A stretch of DNA of 64,000 bases. Source: Dacryopinax spathularia (Eukaryota > Basidiomycota > Dacrymycetes > Dacrymycetales > Dacrymycetaceae). Location: positions 806,001 through 870,000 of the forward strand of contig JBBPFI010000005.1 of assembly GCA_037974965.1 (NCBI GenBank), in the 5' to 3' direction. A model generated the notes under the pieces. That model searched no databases and was not told the origin of the DNA. It saw nothing but the letters and a program-made list of their open reading frames with translations. Below are positions 55,269 to 64,000 of this stretch, piece after piece (position 1 is the stretch's first letter; each line of letters opens with the position of its first letter). A program made the position numbers and the translations under genes.

Positions 55269-55727
55269 CTAAAACCGCATTTCGTCATTTGATGAATGCT
55301 GTGCAGAATCATCAACCGCTTGCACATTGCAGCTTCTTTAAAGACCCCTCGGAAGACCGAGGAGCTGAGAAGTGGCGAAACTAGGATGTGCTGACCGGGT
55401 CCATCCCCATCATGATTGTTGATCTCGACGACCGCTTCCTCTGGGTTAACTTGATGCACTCTCTCGATTGCTTGGTCTGGAAGTGCACAATACCTGGAGC
55501 ATGCTTCCTGGACTTTCAGCCCGGACGTATGGCCAGTGCGTAATACTCGTGAGTCGAGATGGCCTCAGGGTGTGCTGTGCTGGCAATGGTCGCTTTGCGG
55601 ATTTCCTGCGTTAGAGCCGCACGCTGCTGCTGCAACACCACGATCATTTCGGCAAATGGTGACGAACATTCAGTCCATGATAGACGAGAGCTCAAAGGCA
55701 AGAATCGAGAGATCTCAATCGTGGATG

Positions 55728-57362
55728 CTAGGAACGAGGTGGATGGACCAGCCACTCCTCTGCAACTCGCCTCTGGCCTCCTTGACCAACGCTCGTCGAA
55801 ACTCTCTGCACGAGCCTACTAGCATTCTTCTGTCTCCCTAGGGATCGTGTTTGAAGAGGAAGGCTCTTCGCCACCACAACCGATTGTCCGATGTCTTGGT
55901 CATACCTCCACCCCTCATTCGACCTCTCCCTGTCCGTCCACAGCTGGGTAACCGACTCTTTACCACCTCCCGCCTGGGTAGTCATACCCCACCTTGGGGA
56001 GGTGGTATAGAGAGTTTGTTTTGCGCAGCTGTCTGATTCGGCCTGGAGGCGGCCAGGTCGGGTGGACTGTATGGCTCCGTGGCTTTCTTGCTGCCTGTTC
56101 CGCGTCGACCCTCTCGGCGTTGGAGTCGTCGAGCCGCTGCTCTCACGATCGTTCTTCGGAATCCCGTCGTCAACATATCCGCCAATGATGTCAGAAGCCT
56201 CATCTTCGGGCAACTCTGAGGGCACGGTCCCCAAGAATCGGTGGACTGCGTGCCTCACGTCACGTGTAAAGACGTCGCGATCCGTACTCTCAACTGGCTG
56301 GAAGCGTTCCACCGCCGACATCAATCTTCGCACAAGACGCTGGTACTCCTCCCTCCATTCGTCTGCGAACGCGCTGTCCTGCCGCAAAGGCACAGGAATC
56401 TCGGATTCAGAAGAGGATGTATGCCCCATTTGCCCCACGTTCCGCTCAATCGTGCGATGAGCTGGTCGCTCGAGGTTACTCTCCTGGACACGAGCTTCCT
56501 CTCTTTCGTCCAGAGTGGTAATGATGGAAGCAGTGTCCAAATTGCCTCCTTGGTCTTCCACCCCCTGTGAACAGGCCCGCTGCTCCAGGAGCCGAGCAGC
56601 ACGCTGGTCGGTAATGATCGATCGGTCGTCTGTGGCGTCGTGGGTACGGCTGGGAGCCGCAGGACCTCCGTTGTTCCTCTCGGCGGGGATTACTGGGTGA
56701 AGATAACCGCGAAAGAGGATAATATCGGGTTCTTCATCGACCTCGTCGCCGCTGGCCTCGTCCAGGTGCGGTGCTCCATCCAGCCCGCCGGTATGCTCGA
56801 CAATAGAAGTTTCGTCGGAGGACAGCGCGACCGCTGGGCTGCAACTGGATAACTGCTGCATCTTGTCGACGTACTTCGGTGCCGCGAGGGGGAAGGATGG
56901 CTTCATCCGGCATTCGGGCCTCCCGATGTCCGGCCCATGCGATGCCAAAAGAGCCGCCAATCCCTGCTTCGTTACCTGGGACTGCGGTGTATCCTCACTC
57001 GGTAAGAACGTCTCGACTTTGCGCAGGTCCAGGTTCTGATCTGGGGGAACCGCCAATGCCTGGGAGGAACAAGCAGCGCTCTGCGCTTCGACCTCGTGAT
57101 CTCGCAATGGTTTCGTTGGGAGGCGTGCTGCGGGAGACGAAGAACGGTTGGTGACAGGATGCCTTGTCTCTTGAGAAGACCAAGCGGGGTCCTGGTCGAA
57201 TAGCTGTCCTTCCATGCATAGGGCGCGTGCCTGGTTCTCCAGTTCCTGGAGCTTAGCGATGACTGCACCATGTGCTCTTTCCTGGGCAGCGTGCCTTGTA
57301 TCCTGCTCGTCACTTTGGTTGCTGGCATCGGGGAGAGAAATGGGTTTGCTGATAATCGCCAT
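55728..57362 (-). CDS. Uncharacterised disordered protein, 544 aa, relative of the 617-aa protein
   Basis: Single open exon from MAIISKPISLPDASNQSDEQ (57362) to the stop at 55728. It is hydrophilic, with Gln/Glu-rich helices at the N-terminus (AHGAVIAKLQELENQARALC). At about residues 250-275 it has DDRSIITDQRAARLLEQRAC, resembling RETVRAIIQRQRAARLAQIQ of the gene at 51730-53583. A helical part near residue 345 reads EWREEYQRLVRRLMSAVERF and FTRDVRHAVHRFLGTVPSEL. Both genes lie on the same strand 2.1 kb apart, start with M-(T/A)-(T/I)-(F/I)-S, and are probably ancient tandem duplicates. Function unknown. Confidence 0.5.
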   Translation of the reverse strand: MAIISKPISLPDASNQSDEQDTRHAAQERAHGAVIAKLQELENQARALCMEGQLFDQDPAWSSQETRHPVTNRSSSPAARLPTKPLRDHEVEAQSAACSSQALAVPPDQNLDLRKVETFLPSEDTPQSQVTKQGLAALLASHGPDIGRPECRMKPSFPLAAPKYVDKMQQLSSCSPAVALSSDETSIVEHTGGLDGAPHLDEASGDEVDEEPDIILFRGYLHPVIPAERNNGGPAAPSRTHDATDDRSIITDQRAARLLEQRACSQGVEDQGGNLDTASIITTLDEREEARVQESNLERPAHRTIERNVGQMGHTSSSESEIPVPLRQDSAFADEWREEYQRLVRRLMSAVERFQPVESTDRDVFTRDVRHAVHRFLGTVPSELPEDEASDIIGGYVDDGIPKNDRESSGSTTPTPRGSTRNRQQESHGAIQSTRPGRLQAESDSCAKQTLYTTSPRWGMTTQAGGGKESVTQLWTDRERSNEGWRYDQDIGQSVVVAKSLPLQTRSLGRQKNASRLVQRVSTSVGQGGQRRVAEEWLVHPPRS

Positions 57363-58410
57363 GTTCCGTGCGACTAAGCTCTATGGGTGCAGACAGCTGG
57401 AGGTGGTTGGAGTGTGAAGGCTTGGCGGTAGGTAGGGGGGATTTGAACAGCCGTCTTATGCGGCTGGACGAGGACCAGCACGCGGTGGCCACCCAGCTTC
57501 CAGCCTTTGCAGATGAAGGGCATGTCCGGGCGTGCCACCATTCTGAGAGGACAGTGCCAGTGATCATACGATGCATGCTGACATGTCACCGAGAATGCCA
57601 ACTCCGAAGTGCAAGGCAGCGAATACTTCTGATTTGGACCCTTCGGCAGCATCCGGAGTAAGGAGGTTATTGAGGCTTCGGCCACGATGAAGGGTCAAGC
57701 GGGAGCCGGCGCTGCAGCATAGTCGCTGGTGAAATGGCGGATGGGAGTCTGCCGTGCGTTATCCTTGCGTTGACCGTGTGATGATCTCCGATAGTTGTGC
57801 ACAGTGTGCTACGGGTCGAGGTAGGCTCGGAACAAAATGGCAGTCATGCGTACGCGTATGCACTGTGCCACCTTCCTATCTGACATGCTAGCCAACCTAA
57901 CCCGGAGCAACCGGAAGAAATACCGGACGATGCGATACAGTAATTGAGTCCTCCGAAAGCTTTCGCCGATAACGCACAAGACTGGGTACAAGAAATCGGT
58001 TTCTTACCCATTCCGGTAAAGAGTTCAGCGGTGCGGAAGTCCGTTGTCAGAACCGACGTGCTCCCACAGCAGGTTACCAATCCGGCCCGAGTTCTCAAGA
58101 CTCTCTACACCCAGTCCCAATAGTGCAGCAGCGTCACTCGAGTCTGTTCATCGAGGAACAGTGGAGCGACAGACAGAAGCGCATACGCAGGGAACTGCCA
58201 AGCACCAAGCGGTCCCGTACAAGCTCCTTCGATACAAGATTTGTATTGAAATATGGTTATACTCTGGTCAGCGACCTGGGCGGGCTTGCAACAATATTCA
58301 TTCATCCGGTATGACGTGTTGGGGTATCAACATAGAGACATCTATGAGCTCAGACCAGTAAACCATGTCCCCACAGTTACTAAACATGAAAATCAGCCAC
58401 AACACGTAGC
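57363..58410. other. Intergenic, no supported gene
   Basis: Short frames on both strands without motif or repeat counterpart. Confidence 0.35.
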
Positions 58411-58418
58411 TTTATCGA

Positions 58419-58965
58419 GATCATCACTTACAAGCCAGGGCATTCACAGTAGACCACCGCACCACCTTCATCGGCACTCGGCATTCGTCTCGTATACCAA
58501 CGTCGGAGACGGTCATGTACCGCAGAACGACCGCCGCTCGTTCAGGCCAGGAGAGAGCCACGAGATGGGCGAGCTGCTGCGAAAGAGGTACTGGCACAAA
58601 AGGCTTCGGGAAGCATTGGGGCTCTGTGAACTTGGTGATGCACATCGTTACTGTTATGCTGGTCAACGACGCCACAGGAGCAATGGACGAATGATAGATA
58701 CGTACTCCACCACGCAGAGCTGAGGAGGGAGAATGTCGCCGCTTGGAGGAGCGAAACGCGCCAGGATGCATCCTTGCGAGCAGGAAAATCCAGCTGACTG
58801 TCGCGACAACGGTGAGCGTCCGTCAGCACACACCACACTCCCACGAGGGCAGGCGCCTACCTGTTCCGATAGCGATACACCAAGCAGTACGCGAGTCCAA
58901 GAACATTACTTGCCGCGGCGAAGCAAGCTACACATAAGCACGACATTTCAGCACCTTCCGTGACC
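58419..58965 (-). other. Possible decayed or unresolved membrane-protein gene
   Basis: A minus-strand start near 58950 reads MSCLCVACFAAASNVLGLAY, a hydrophobic segment, ending in RYRNR at a possible donor. After about 70 nt, frames LLQAATFSLLSSAWW and ITVTMCITKFTEP follow in different phases. This could be a gene with short introns, but I could not find a consistent splice solution. Confidence 0.2.
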
Positions 58966-58969
58966 ATTC

Positions 58970-59774
58970 GGAAACGGCATACCAGCGAAGCCGAACCAGG
59001 TCCTCAGCCCCGCATTGTTCCAGAGATCACGAACGAGTAGTGAGGCCAGCGTGCATGTCAAAGCGGAAAATATGACGGCTATGCACCCTGTAATAATGCC
59101 GCGTTAAAAGCCGCTTGACAACGCGGAGAACTGCGGAGATTTGCGAACGTACATGCAGCCTGACTCTTGAACCCCGCACCGGGGTGGGGTGCGCCTTGAG
59201 TGGTAATAATAGGAGATGGCAGTCCTTTTGCGTTGTCGCCCATAGCTGATGATGCAAAGAGCCCGGATGGTAGTCGATTTTGAGGGAGGTGGAGGAGCGA
59301 GAGAGGAAGCCGGCGGAAGGAAGGAAGCCCGGGGCTGCGGTTGTCAGGGTGTCGAAGTTCATTGATGAAGGCTGTGCATTTCATCAATACAATTGACGCT
59401 TTTGGCGCGACCGGGCGCTCCACTCCTTAGACTTGACGATTTCTACTGAACGACCACCCGCGATCAGACTGGAGACGATCGCATTTTGGCAAGGTGGCTG
59501 CGTTTGGAGAGCGCATGTAGGCGAAAACTATATTCATTGAAAAAGCACAGCTCATAAAGGTCGTGAGGGGTGTCGTGAGCTACAACAGAACATCACAGAG
59601 AATTACAAACTGCGATCAAGCGGGGAAAATCAGCAACAAAGGCACCAGTTCCGGTATCGCATTAACGAAGCATTACAAAGGGCTGAGAAAAGCAATAGAC
59701 AGGAAGAAGAAGAACAGAGCCGCATGAAATTGTTCGTCATGCTGTGTAGGGTAAAAAAGGGGCGGGATGCAACT
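58970..59774. other. Region partly repeated from 55 kb, no supported gene
   Basis: Minus-strand LLVRDLWNNAGL near 59000-59035 resembles LILDLWKTTGL near 54975-55010. Overlapping frames at 59027-59423 have no recognised motif. The 3' part is presumably the 3' UTR of the HAM1-like gene. Confidence 0.3.
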
Positions 59775-62403
59775 TTACATCTTGTGCGTCTTGAGGGTCG
59801 CGTTCGGGTCGACGATCGAGAATGCGGGCGAGTGCCAGCCCTCGCCGGCCTTGGCGGCGTCTTGCCTATCGCCGAGCTTGTTGATCCAGCCCTTCTCGTG
59901 GCCGACGTTGGGGAGGAGCATCGACTGCCTGTTGGTGTCGATCTTGAACTCGCCCGTCTTCTCCTTCGCGCTCTCCTTTGCGCTGGCGGCCTCGTCCTTC
60001 TTCCGCTGGAAGATCTGCTTGAGCACGTCCGTGCGAGAAACGTCATCTCGGGCTTTGGCCTCGTTCATCCTGTCGCGTACGGTGACGAGCTGGCCGTCGA
60101 CGTACTCCAGGCCCGTGCGAATAGCATCCTGCACGGCCTTCTGGATCTGCTTCTTGATGAGACCAGTAGCGAGCGGGCGCAGGATCTTGTACAGCGTGTC
60201 GTGTTTCGAGTCGCGGATAGCGAACTTGAGCGTGTCGATCTTAACGTTGACGTTCTTGACGTGGAACACGGAGGACGAGTCCTTGCCAGCAGAGGCGATG
60301 TGGATCGTCGCGGTGAGGCCGGAGCCACCGAGCATCACGTCGGCCAGACCATGGTCGGACAGCTTGGGGAAGCCAGACTTCTTCTTGAAGTAGAAGGCGA
60401 CGTCTTTCATGTCGGCCTGGATCTGGTGGAGCGTCATCGTGAACTCGTGATGATGAACATCGGGGATCGTCGCGTAGGGCGAGAATTTCACGTAGTTGTG
60501 AGCTTCCAGCTCAGCAACGTTGGGAAGGAGGTTGCGACCTTGCAACGTGAGGTTTTCGATCACGAGATCAATAGTGTTGTCGGTGTACTCGATGCGAGGG
60601 ATGGGAACGTAACCAACCTGGTCGACCAGCGTTGGGAGGATGACACGGCGAATGTCATCCCACAGGTGCGGCTTGAACTGTAGGTTACCCTCGTCGTCAA
60701 AGAGCACATCTTTCGTGAGACGAGACCAGTCCTCGCCAAAGCGCTTGTTGAGCGGATCATCGCCGAAGGCAAGGAACCACGTCTGGATCTGGTCGAACAA
60801 GTTGTCCTTGTGCGCCTTGTACTTGTTGTCGAAGAAGCTCTTGCCCTCGTCGAGCAGCGCGCGGCCTTCATCGTTATAAGACGGCTGGAGGACGTACCCT
60901 GGCTGGAGAAGGGTACGCCTGACGAACCCGTCGAGCTTCTCGAACCACGCCCTGAGGGCCTGGTCGTTCTGCGCGTCGGTGTACAAGTCCTGGACGGCGG
61001 AGATGACGCCGTTGAGTGAGGTGTTGTTGGCGAACCGCTCGAGGAGGGTACGGAGTTCAGCGACGGCTTGCTGCAGATGAGGGTCTTCAGCTACGTTCCC
61101 CGCGGCTTGAGCGCCAGTGCCGGCGACGTTCTTCCCGTGCGCTTGGTACGTCTCGAGGAAGTTGAGGAACCAGTTCATGGCTGCCTGGTAGTCGTCGTGT
61201 TTCTGGCACTCCACGACGACCTTCTTCATGCGCCAGACGAACTGGTCGCGCCTCTCCTCGGGGAAGTTCTCGTCCAGGAACTCTTGCACCTTCTCCTTGT
61301 GGGCATTGACGGTATCCTGGACCTTGTCCTTATGCTCCTGGGGGACGCGGCCGAGGATCTTGTCCTTCAGGCTGCGCTTGGCAGTGTCGGCCTGAGCACC
61401 GGTATCGTCGTCAGGGGCGTTCTGGACGTCATTCTGCACGTCGTTGGCCGCAGCCTGGGCCTCGCGCTGGCCCTGCTCAGCAAGCTCGTCCTTCTTCTGC
61501 TGTGCCTTAGCCTGGGCTTCGGCGCCGCTCATCTCGTTCCCGTCGGCATCGCGCACAGTAGCGCCGGTGCCGAGCTCCTCCTTAGGGTGCTGGACGACCG
61601 ACCGGCCACCAGGCAGGTTGACCTGAAGTGCGGGTGTCTCGTTAGGACCGTGGACCTTGCCGTCAGCGCCGATCCACTGGTCGGATGGGGCAGCATCGTC
61701 GACGTGTTGCATACGCTCTGGGTCGGGGCGAGCCTTCTCGGCGACCTTGGCGGCGCCGGTGGCGAACATATCGCGACCGATGAGGCCGATGTCGCTCATA
61801 AGCTTACGGAACTCGGCATTGGTGAGGAAGAGAGTCAACAAAGTGCGGAGGTGCACGAGAGCTAAAGGAAGACCAGTCAGCACAATGTCACGCGGGAGCA
61901 AGAGCGGGAGAGGACGTACCTTGCTGCCCATCAGCCTTCGCGGTCTCCTTGTCGATCGGCAGCCCATCAGCGCCAACCTTCCCCCTGCTCGGGTCCACAT
62001 AGGTAGTATGGTAGACAAAGTTTTGGAACAGCTCGTCCGCGTTCTTCTCCTTGACGATCAGCCTAGCAGTCTCGATGATATCGCGCGTGTCTGCGATGAG
62101 CTTCCTGCCCTCGGCCGAGAGCTTGGATTCGTCGATGGGGGACTTGGACTCGATGTACCGGAGCGTCTCGTCGATCTGCTGGTTGTCGGGCATCTTGCCA
62201 TTTCGGAAGGCTTCGATCACGCCGAAGAAGCGCATCTGCAATAAGGCGAGTGAGTATATGCGAGCCTGTGAGGGGGTGGAGAGGGGGAGACGCACCTTAC
62301 GGTCCACATCCTTGTGCATCACATCCCTTACCAAGGGGTCAGTGACCGCGTTCTTGGTCGGGTGGTCGCTGATGTCCTTCGTAGCAGTAGGTAAGGACGA
62401 CAT
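59775..62403 (-). CDS. HAM1-like protein (HAM1_N/HAM1_C; lipid-binding-like)
   Basis: Three exons on the minus strand: 62296-62403, 61921-62235 (plus one base, to 61920) and 59775-61861. The start is MSSLPTATKDISDHPTKNAV. The N-terminal helical domain reads MRFFGVIEAFRNGKMPDNQQ, LRTLLTLFLTNAEFRKLMSD and continues to IGLIGRDMFATGAAKVAEKA. A charged, Gln-rich linker (QQKKDELAEQGQREAQAAAN) follows, then a long alpha-helical part and a C-terminal beta-rich domain (IEYTDNTIDLVIENLTLQGR, KLSDHGLADVMLGGSGLTAT). This order fits the fungal HAM1-like family, whose C-terminal domain resembles BPI/SMP-type lipid-binding folds. It carries no signal peptide, so a cytosolic or membrane-contact role is inferred. 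The biochemical function is not established. Confidence 0.75.
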
Positions 62404-63617
62404 CGTTGTTCAGCGTATATGCGTTCGTATGAAGTGAGTAGGGTAGTTCGTATCAGTAGGGGATGATCAAGTTTCAAGTTTGAGTTTGTGTTCGGTTGCA
62501 GGTCAACTGCAGAGGTATGCGGGACAATCGGAAGTGCGAGAGGAAGAGAGACAGGCTGCTCCACCGCCTCAGGCTTATATTCCTCCCATCAACTCGGGGG
62601 CATGAGGAGGGGCAGACGGAGGCATAGCATGCTCTGCCCAATTCCGCTCTTCACGCCGTGCAAACATACCCCGCCCAGCAGCTTCATACGCGCAAGTTGG
62701 GCGAGCGGTGAGCCAGGAAAGGGCGATCCAGAGTGGTCGATGATGGCTTGCCTGCGCCCGGGGAAGGGGAGGTTGATGTCAGATGACGTCTGACGCGTGA
62801 GGGATCGACGACTGGAGTTCAGCCACCCCCGTCATAGTTGAACCCTGGAAGTTTAGGGCATTCTGCTCTCTCCCGCTTGGGTGGGCCCTTATTCGGAGCT
62901 GAATGACTTGGACTCGTTTTTCTTATTGAATGCCTTTGGTCCGAAAAGAGACAAATTTAGAATGTCTGTGGATGGGAGGTTATCTATGACGTGCATATCT
63001 CGCTCCAGTCTAATTTGCGCAGTTCGCGCTCCCCCACCGAGGAAGTGAGGAAAGGGTACCATCAGGCGCCCAAACAAAAGATAGCTACCGAAACGAAACG
63101 AGTTGCACATTCTGTGGCGATGCCCAGCCTCGGCCTTCCAGAAGTTCGCTTCGATTTCAGAGCTTCTGTGAGCGGGGCAAGCGCGTGAATCGGCGGTTCT
63201 TTGCGGCAAGATGCACGTGCACGCTTCTTCGTAGGGGACCAGGGAAATCACCCGAAATTCATCTGCGTTCTTCTTCGTGGCTCTGTATTCTTTCATGAAT
63301 TTCTGTGTGTCACGAGGTTCTTTGGTTCTCGGAAAGGCTTGATCTCCGAATTACGCAGAAGCTGCTGAACAACACGCAACTCAATCTGGCGAAATTCCGT
63401 ACAGCAACATGGCCCAGCCAGCCAGCGGAATATTCTAGCACGCCCTAGCATTCCCCATCTAAGCTTCTCCGATCCGAAGGTAAGGGATCGCCCAAGCTCT
63501 AAACAAAACAAAACAAGTACAGTAACCTACACTCTCAATCTACGAACGCCAAGTCCACAAAGTCCGATCATCTCCGGCGACCGCCGATCGCCCTCCGATC
63601 CATGGCAGTGGGCCGTT
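62404..63617. other. Intergenic, no supported gene
   Basis: A minus-strand frame at 62889-63296 (135 aa) has no recognised motif and no intron support. The promoter of the HAM1-like gene must lie near 62404-62700. Confidence 0.4.
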
Positions 63618-64000
63618 CTAGGATAGGTACGTCTCCCAGAAGCCCTGCGTGCCGTTATTCGCCGCCCCCTCAATCCCCAACAAGCGACAAACGAGGTTGT
63701 ATATCTCCAAGCTCGCAAACCCGTCTATGACAGTCGGTTCGTGCATCTCCTCTTCTTCTTCTTCCTCCTCCTCCTCCTCTTCATCGTGTCCGTGTCCGCC
63801 GTGTCGCTTGCTCAGGGTGCGTTTGACAGAAGTAGCGAACGGCCCGTCCGCTACGAAGATAGCGTGCATGTCCGGCTCGTCGTTGTCGTACCCATGGTTC
63901 CCTTTCGGCACGTAATCACCCGCCATGAGCACTTCATGCTCATGATGGTTCGTTATCGCCCACCCTAGCGCGGGTGCAATGAAGATCGGTGCGATACGTT
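63618..64000 (-). CDS. Ectonucleotide pyrophosphatase/phosphodiesterase (NPP-like), 3' part
   Basis: The gene enters from beyond the window edge. The visible C-terminal part reads RIAPIFIAPALGWAITNHHE, then GDYVPKGNHGYDNDEPDMHA and IFVADGPF, ending VIDGFASLEIYNLVCRLLGI and NNGTQGFW. The GNHGYDN-P-MHAIF-A-GP string is the conserved metal-ligand region of type I phosphodiesterase/nucleotide pyrophosphatases, and VEIYNL-C-LLGI is their usual C-terminal signature. Such proteins are secreted or type II membrane enzymes that hydrolyse nucleotide diesters. Between the two motifs is an acidic run of about 12 Glu preceded by HGGHGHD, an insertion not typical of the family core. Confidence 0.8.
   Translation of the reverse strand, partial: RIAPIFIAPALGWAITNHHEHEVLMAGDYVPKGNHGYDNDEPDMHAIFVADGPFATSVKRTLSKRHGGHGHDEEEEEEEEEEEEMHEPTVIDGFASLEIYNLVCRLLGIEGAANNGTQGFWETYLS

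Noticed and set aside
59724-61865. Long plus-strand open frames (319 and 265 aa) opposite the HAM1-like gene
   Set aside because: They are antisense shadows of a GC-rich coding exon; the minus-strand protein has clear family domains and splice sites.
62889-63296. 135-aa minus-strand open frame
   Set aside because: No recognisable motif, no promoter or splice evidence, and unremarkable length for chance in this composition.
1-64000. LTR retroelements or virus-derived genes
   Set aside because: No frame with reverse transcriptase, integrase, protease, capsid or envelope motifs was seen, and no long direct terminal repeats.

Overview
The window looks like nuclear DNA of a basidiomycete fungus. 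Protein-coding genes are split by many short GT-AG introns of about 45-70 nt. The recognisable products are fungal ones: Ssr4 of SWI/SNF and RSC, mitochondrial ribosomal mL58, a HAM1-like protein, YakC-type aldo-keto reductases and a secreted beta-helix protein. I cannot fix the genus. I saw no reverse transcriptase, capsid, rRNA, tRNA or CRISPR.

Layout. 1-1.6 kb: RBR ubiquitin ligase. 2.4-8.2 kb and 25.7-31.5 kb: two collinear arms of a diverged inverted duplication, each about 5.8 kb, separated by about 17.5 kb. The arms carry small three-exon genes of unknown family. 9.9-23.6 kb (spacer): small secreted protein, malate dehydrogenase, a large disordered Cys-motif protein, beta-helix protein, quinone-reductase-like MDR, aldo-keto reductase 1, and two foldback DNA elements. 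A third foldback element lies at 24.97-25.44 kb. 31.8-41 kb: aldo-keto reductase 2, mL58, SUMO protease (Ulp2-like) and SUMO E1 subunit Aos1, the last two convergent. 41.7-44.2 kb: tandem pair of small three-exon genes. 44.9-50.8 kb: Ssr4, aldo-keto reductase 3, FAD monooxygenase. 51.7-59.4 kb: two related disordered proteins of unknown function and poorly resolved sequence. 59.8-64 kb: HAM1-like protein and the 3' end of an ectonucleotide pyrophosphatase gene.

The most unusual content is the small-gene family in the inverted arms. Each outer half-arm holds a divergent pair: a 99-aa protein with a short stretch resembling HMG-box helices 2-3, and a 140-aa lysine/proline-rich protein. In both types the middle exon is exactly 60 nt in phase 0, and start, exon lengths and stop are identical between the arms although the surrounding DNA has diverged. 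A second pair of the 99-aa type (91 aa) lies in the inner half-arms. All four share an upstream 33-bp block (CCAAT-type motif plus TTATCA) and an ATATAAGCA core promoter. The tandem pair at 42-44 kb has a matching plan (57-nt phase-0 middle exon, TATATAAGCA promoter) and may be a distant branch. Their function is unknown.

Other notable points are a 6-nt microexon in malate dehydrogenase, a MITE with a 9-bp target duplication inserted in one copy of the lysine-rich gene, and the adjacency of two SUMO-pathway genes.
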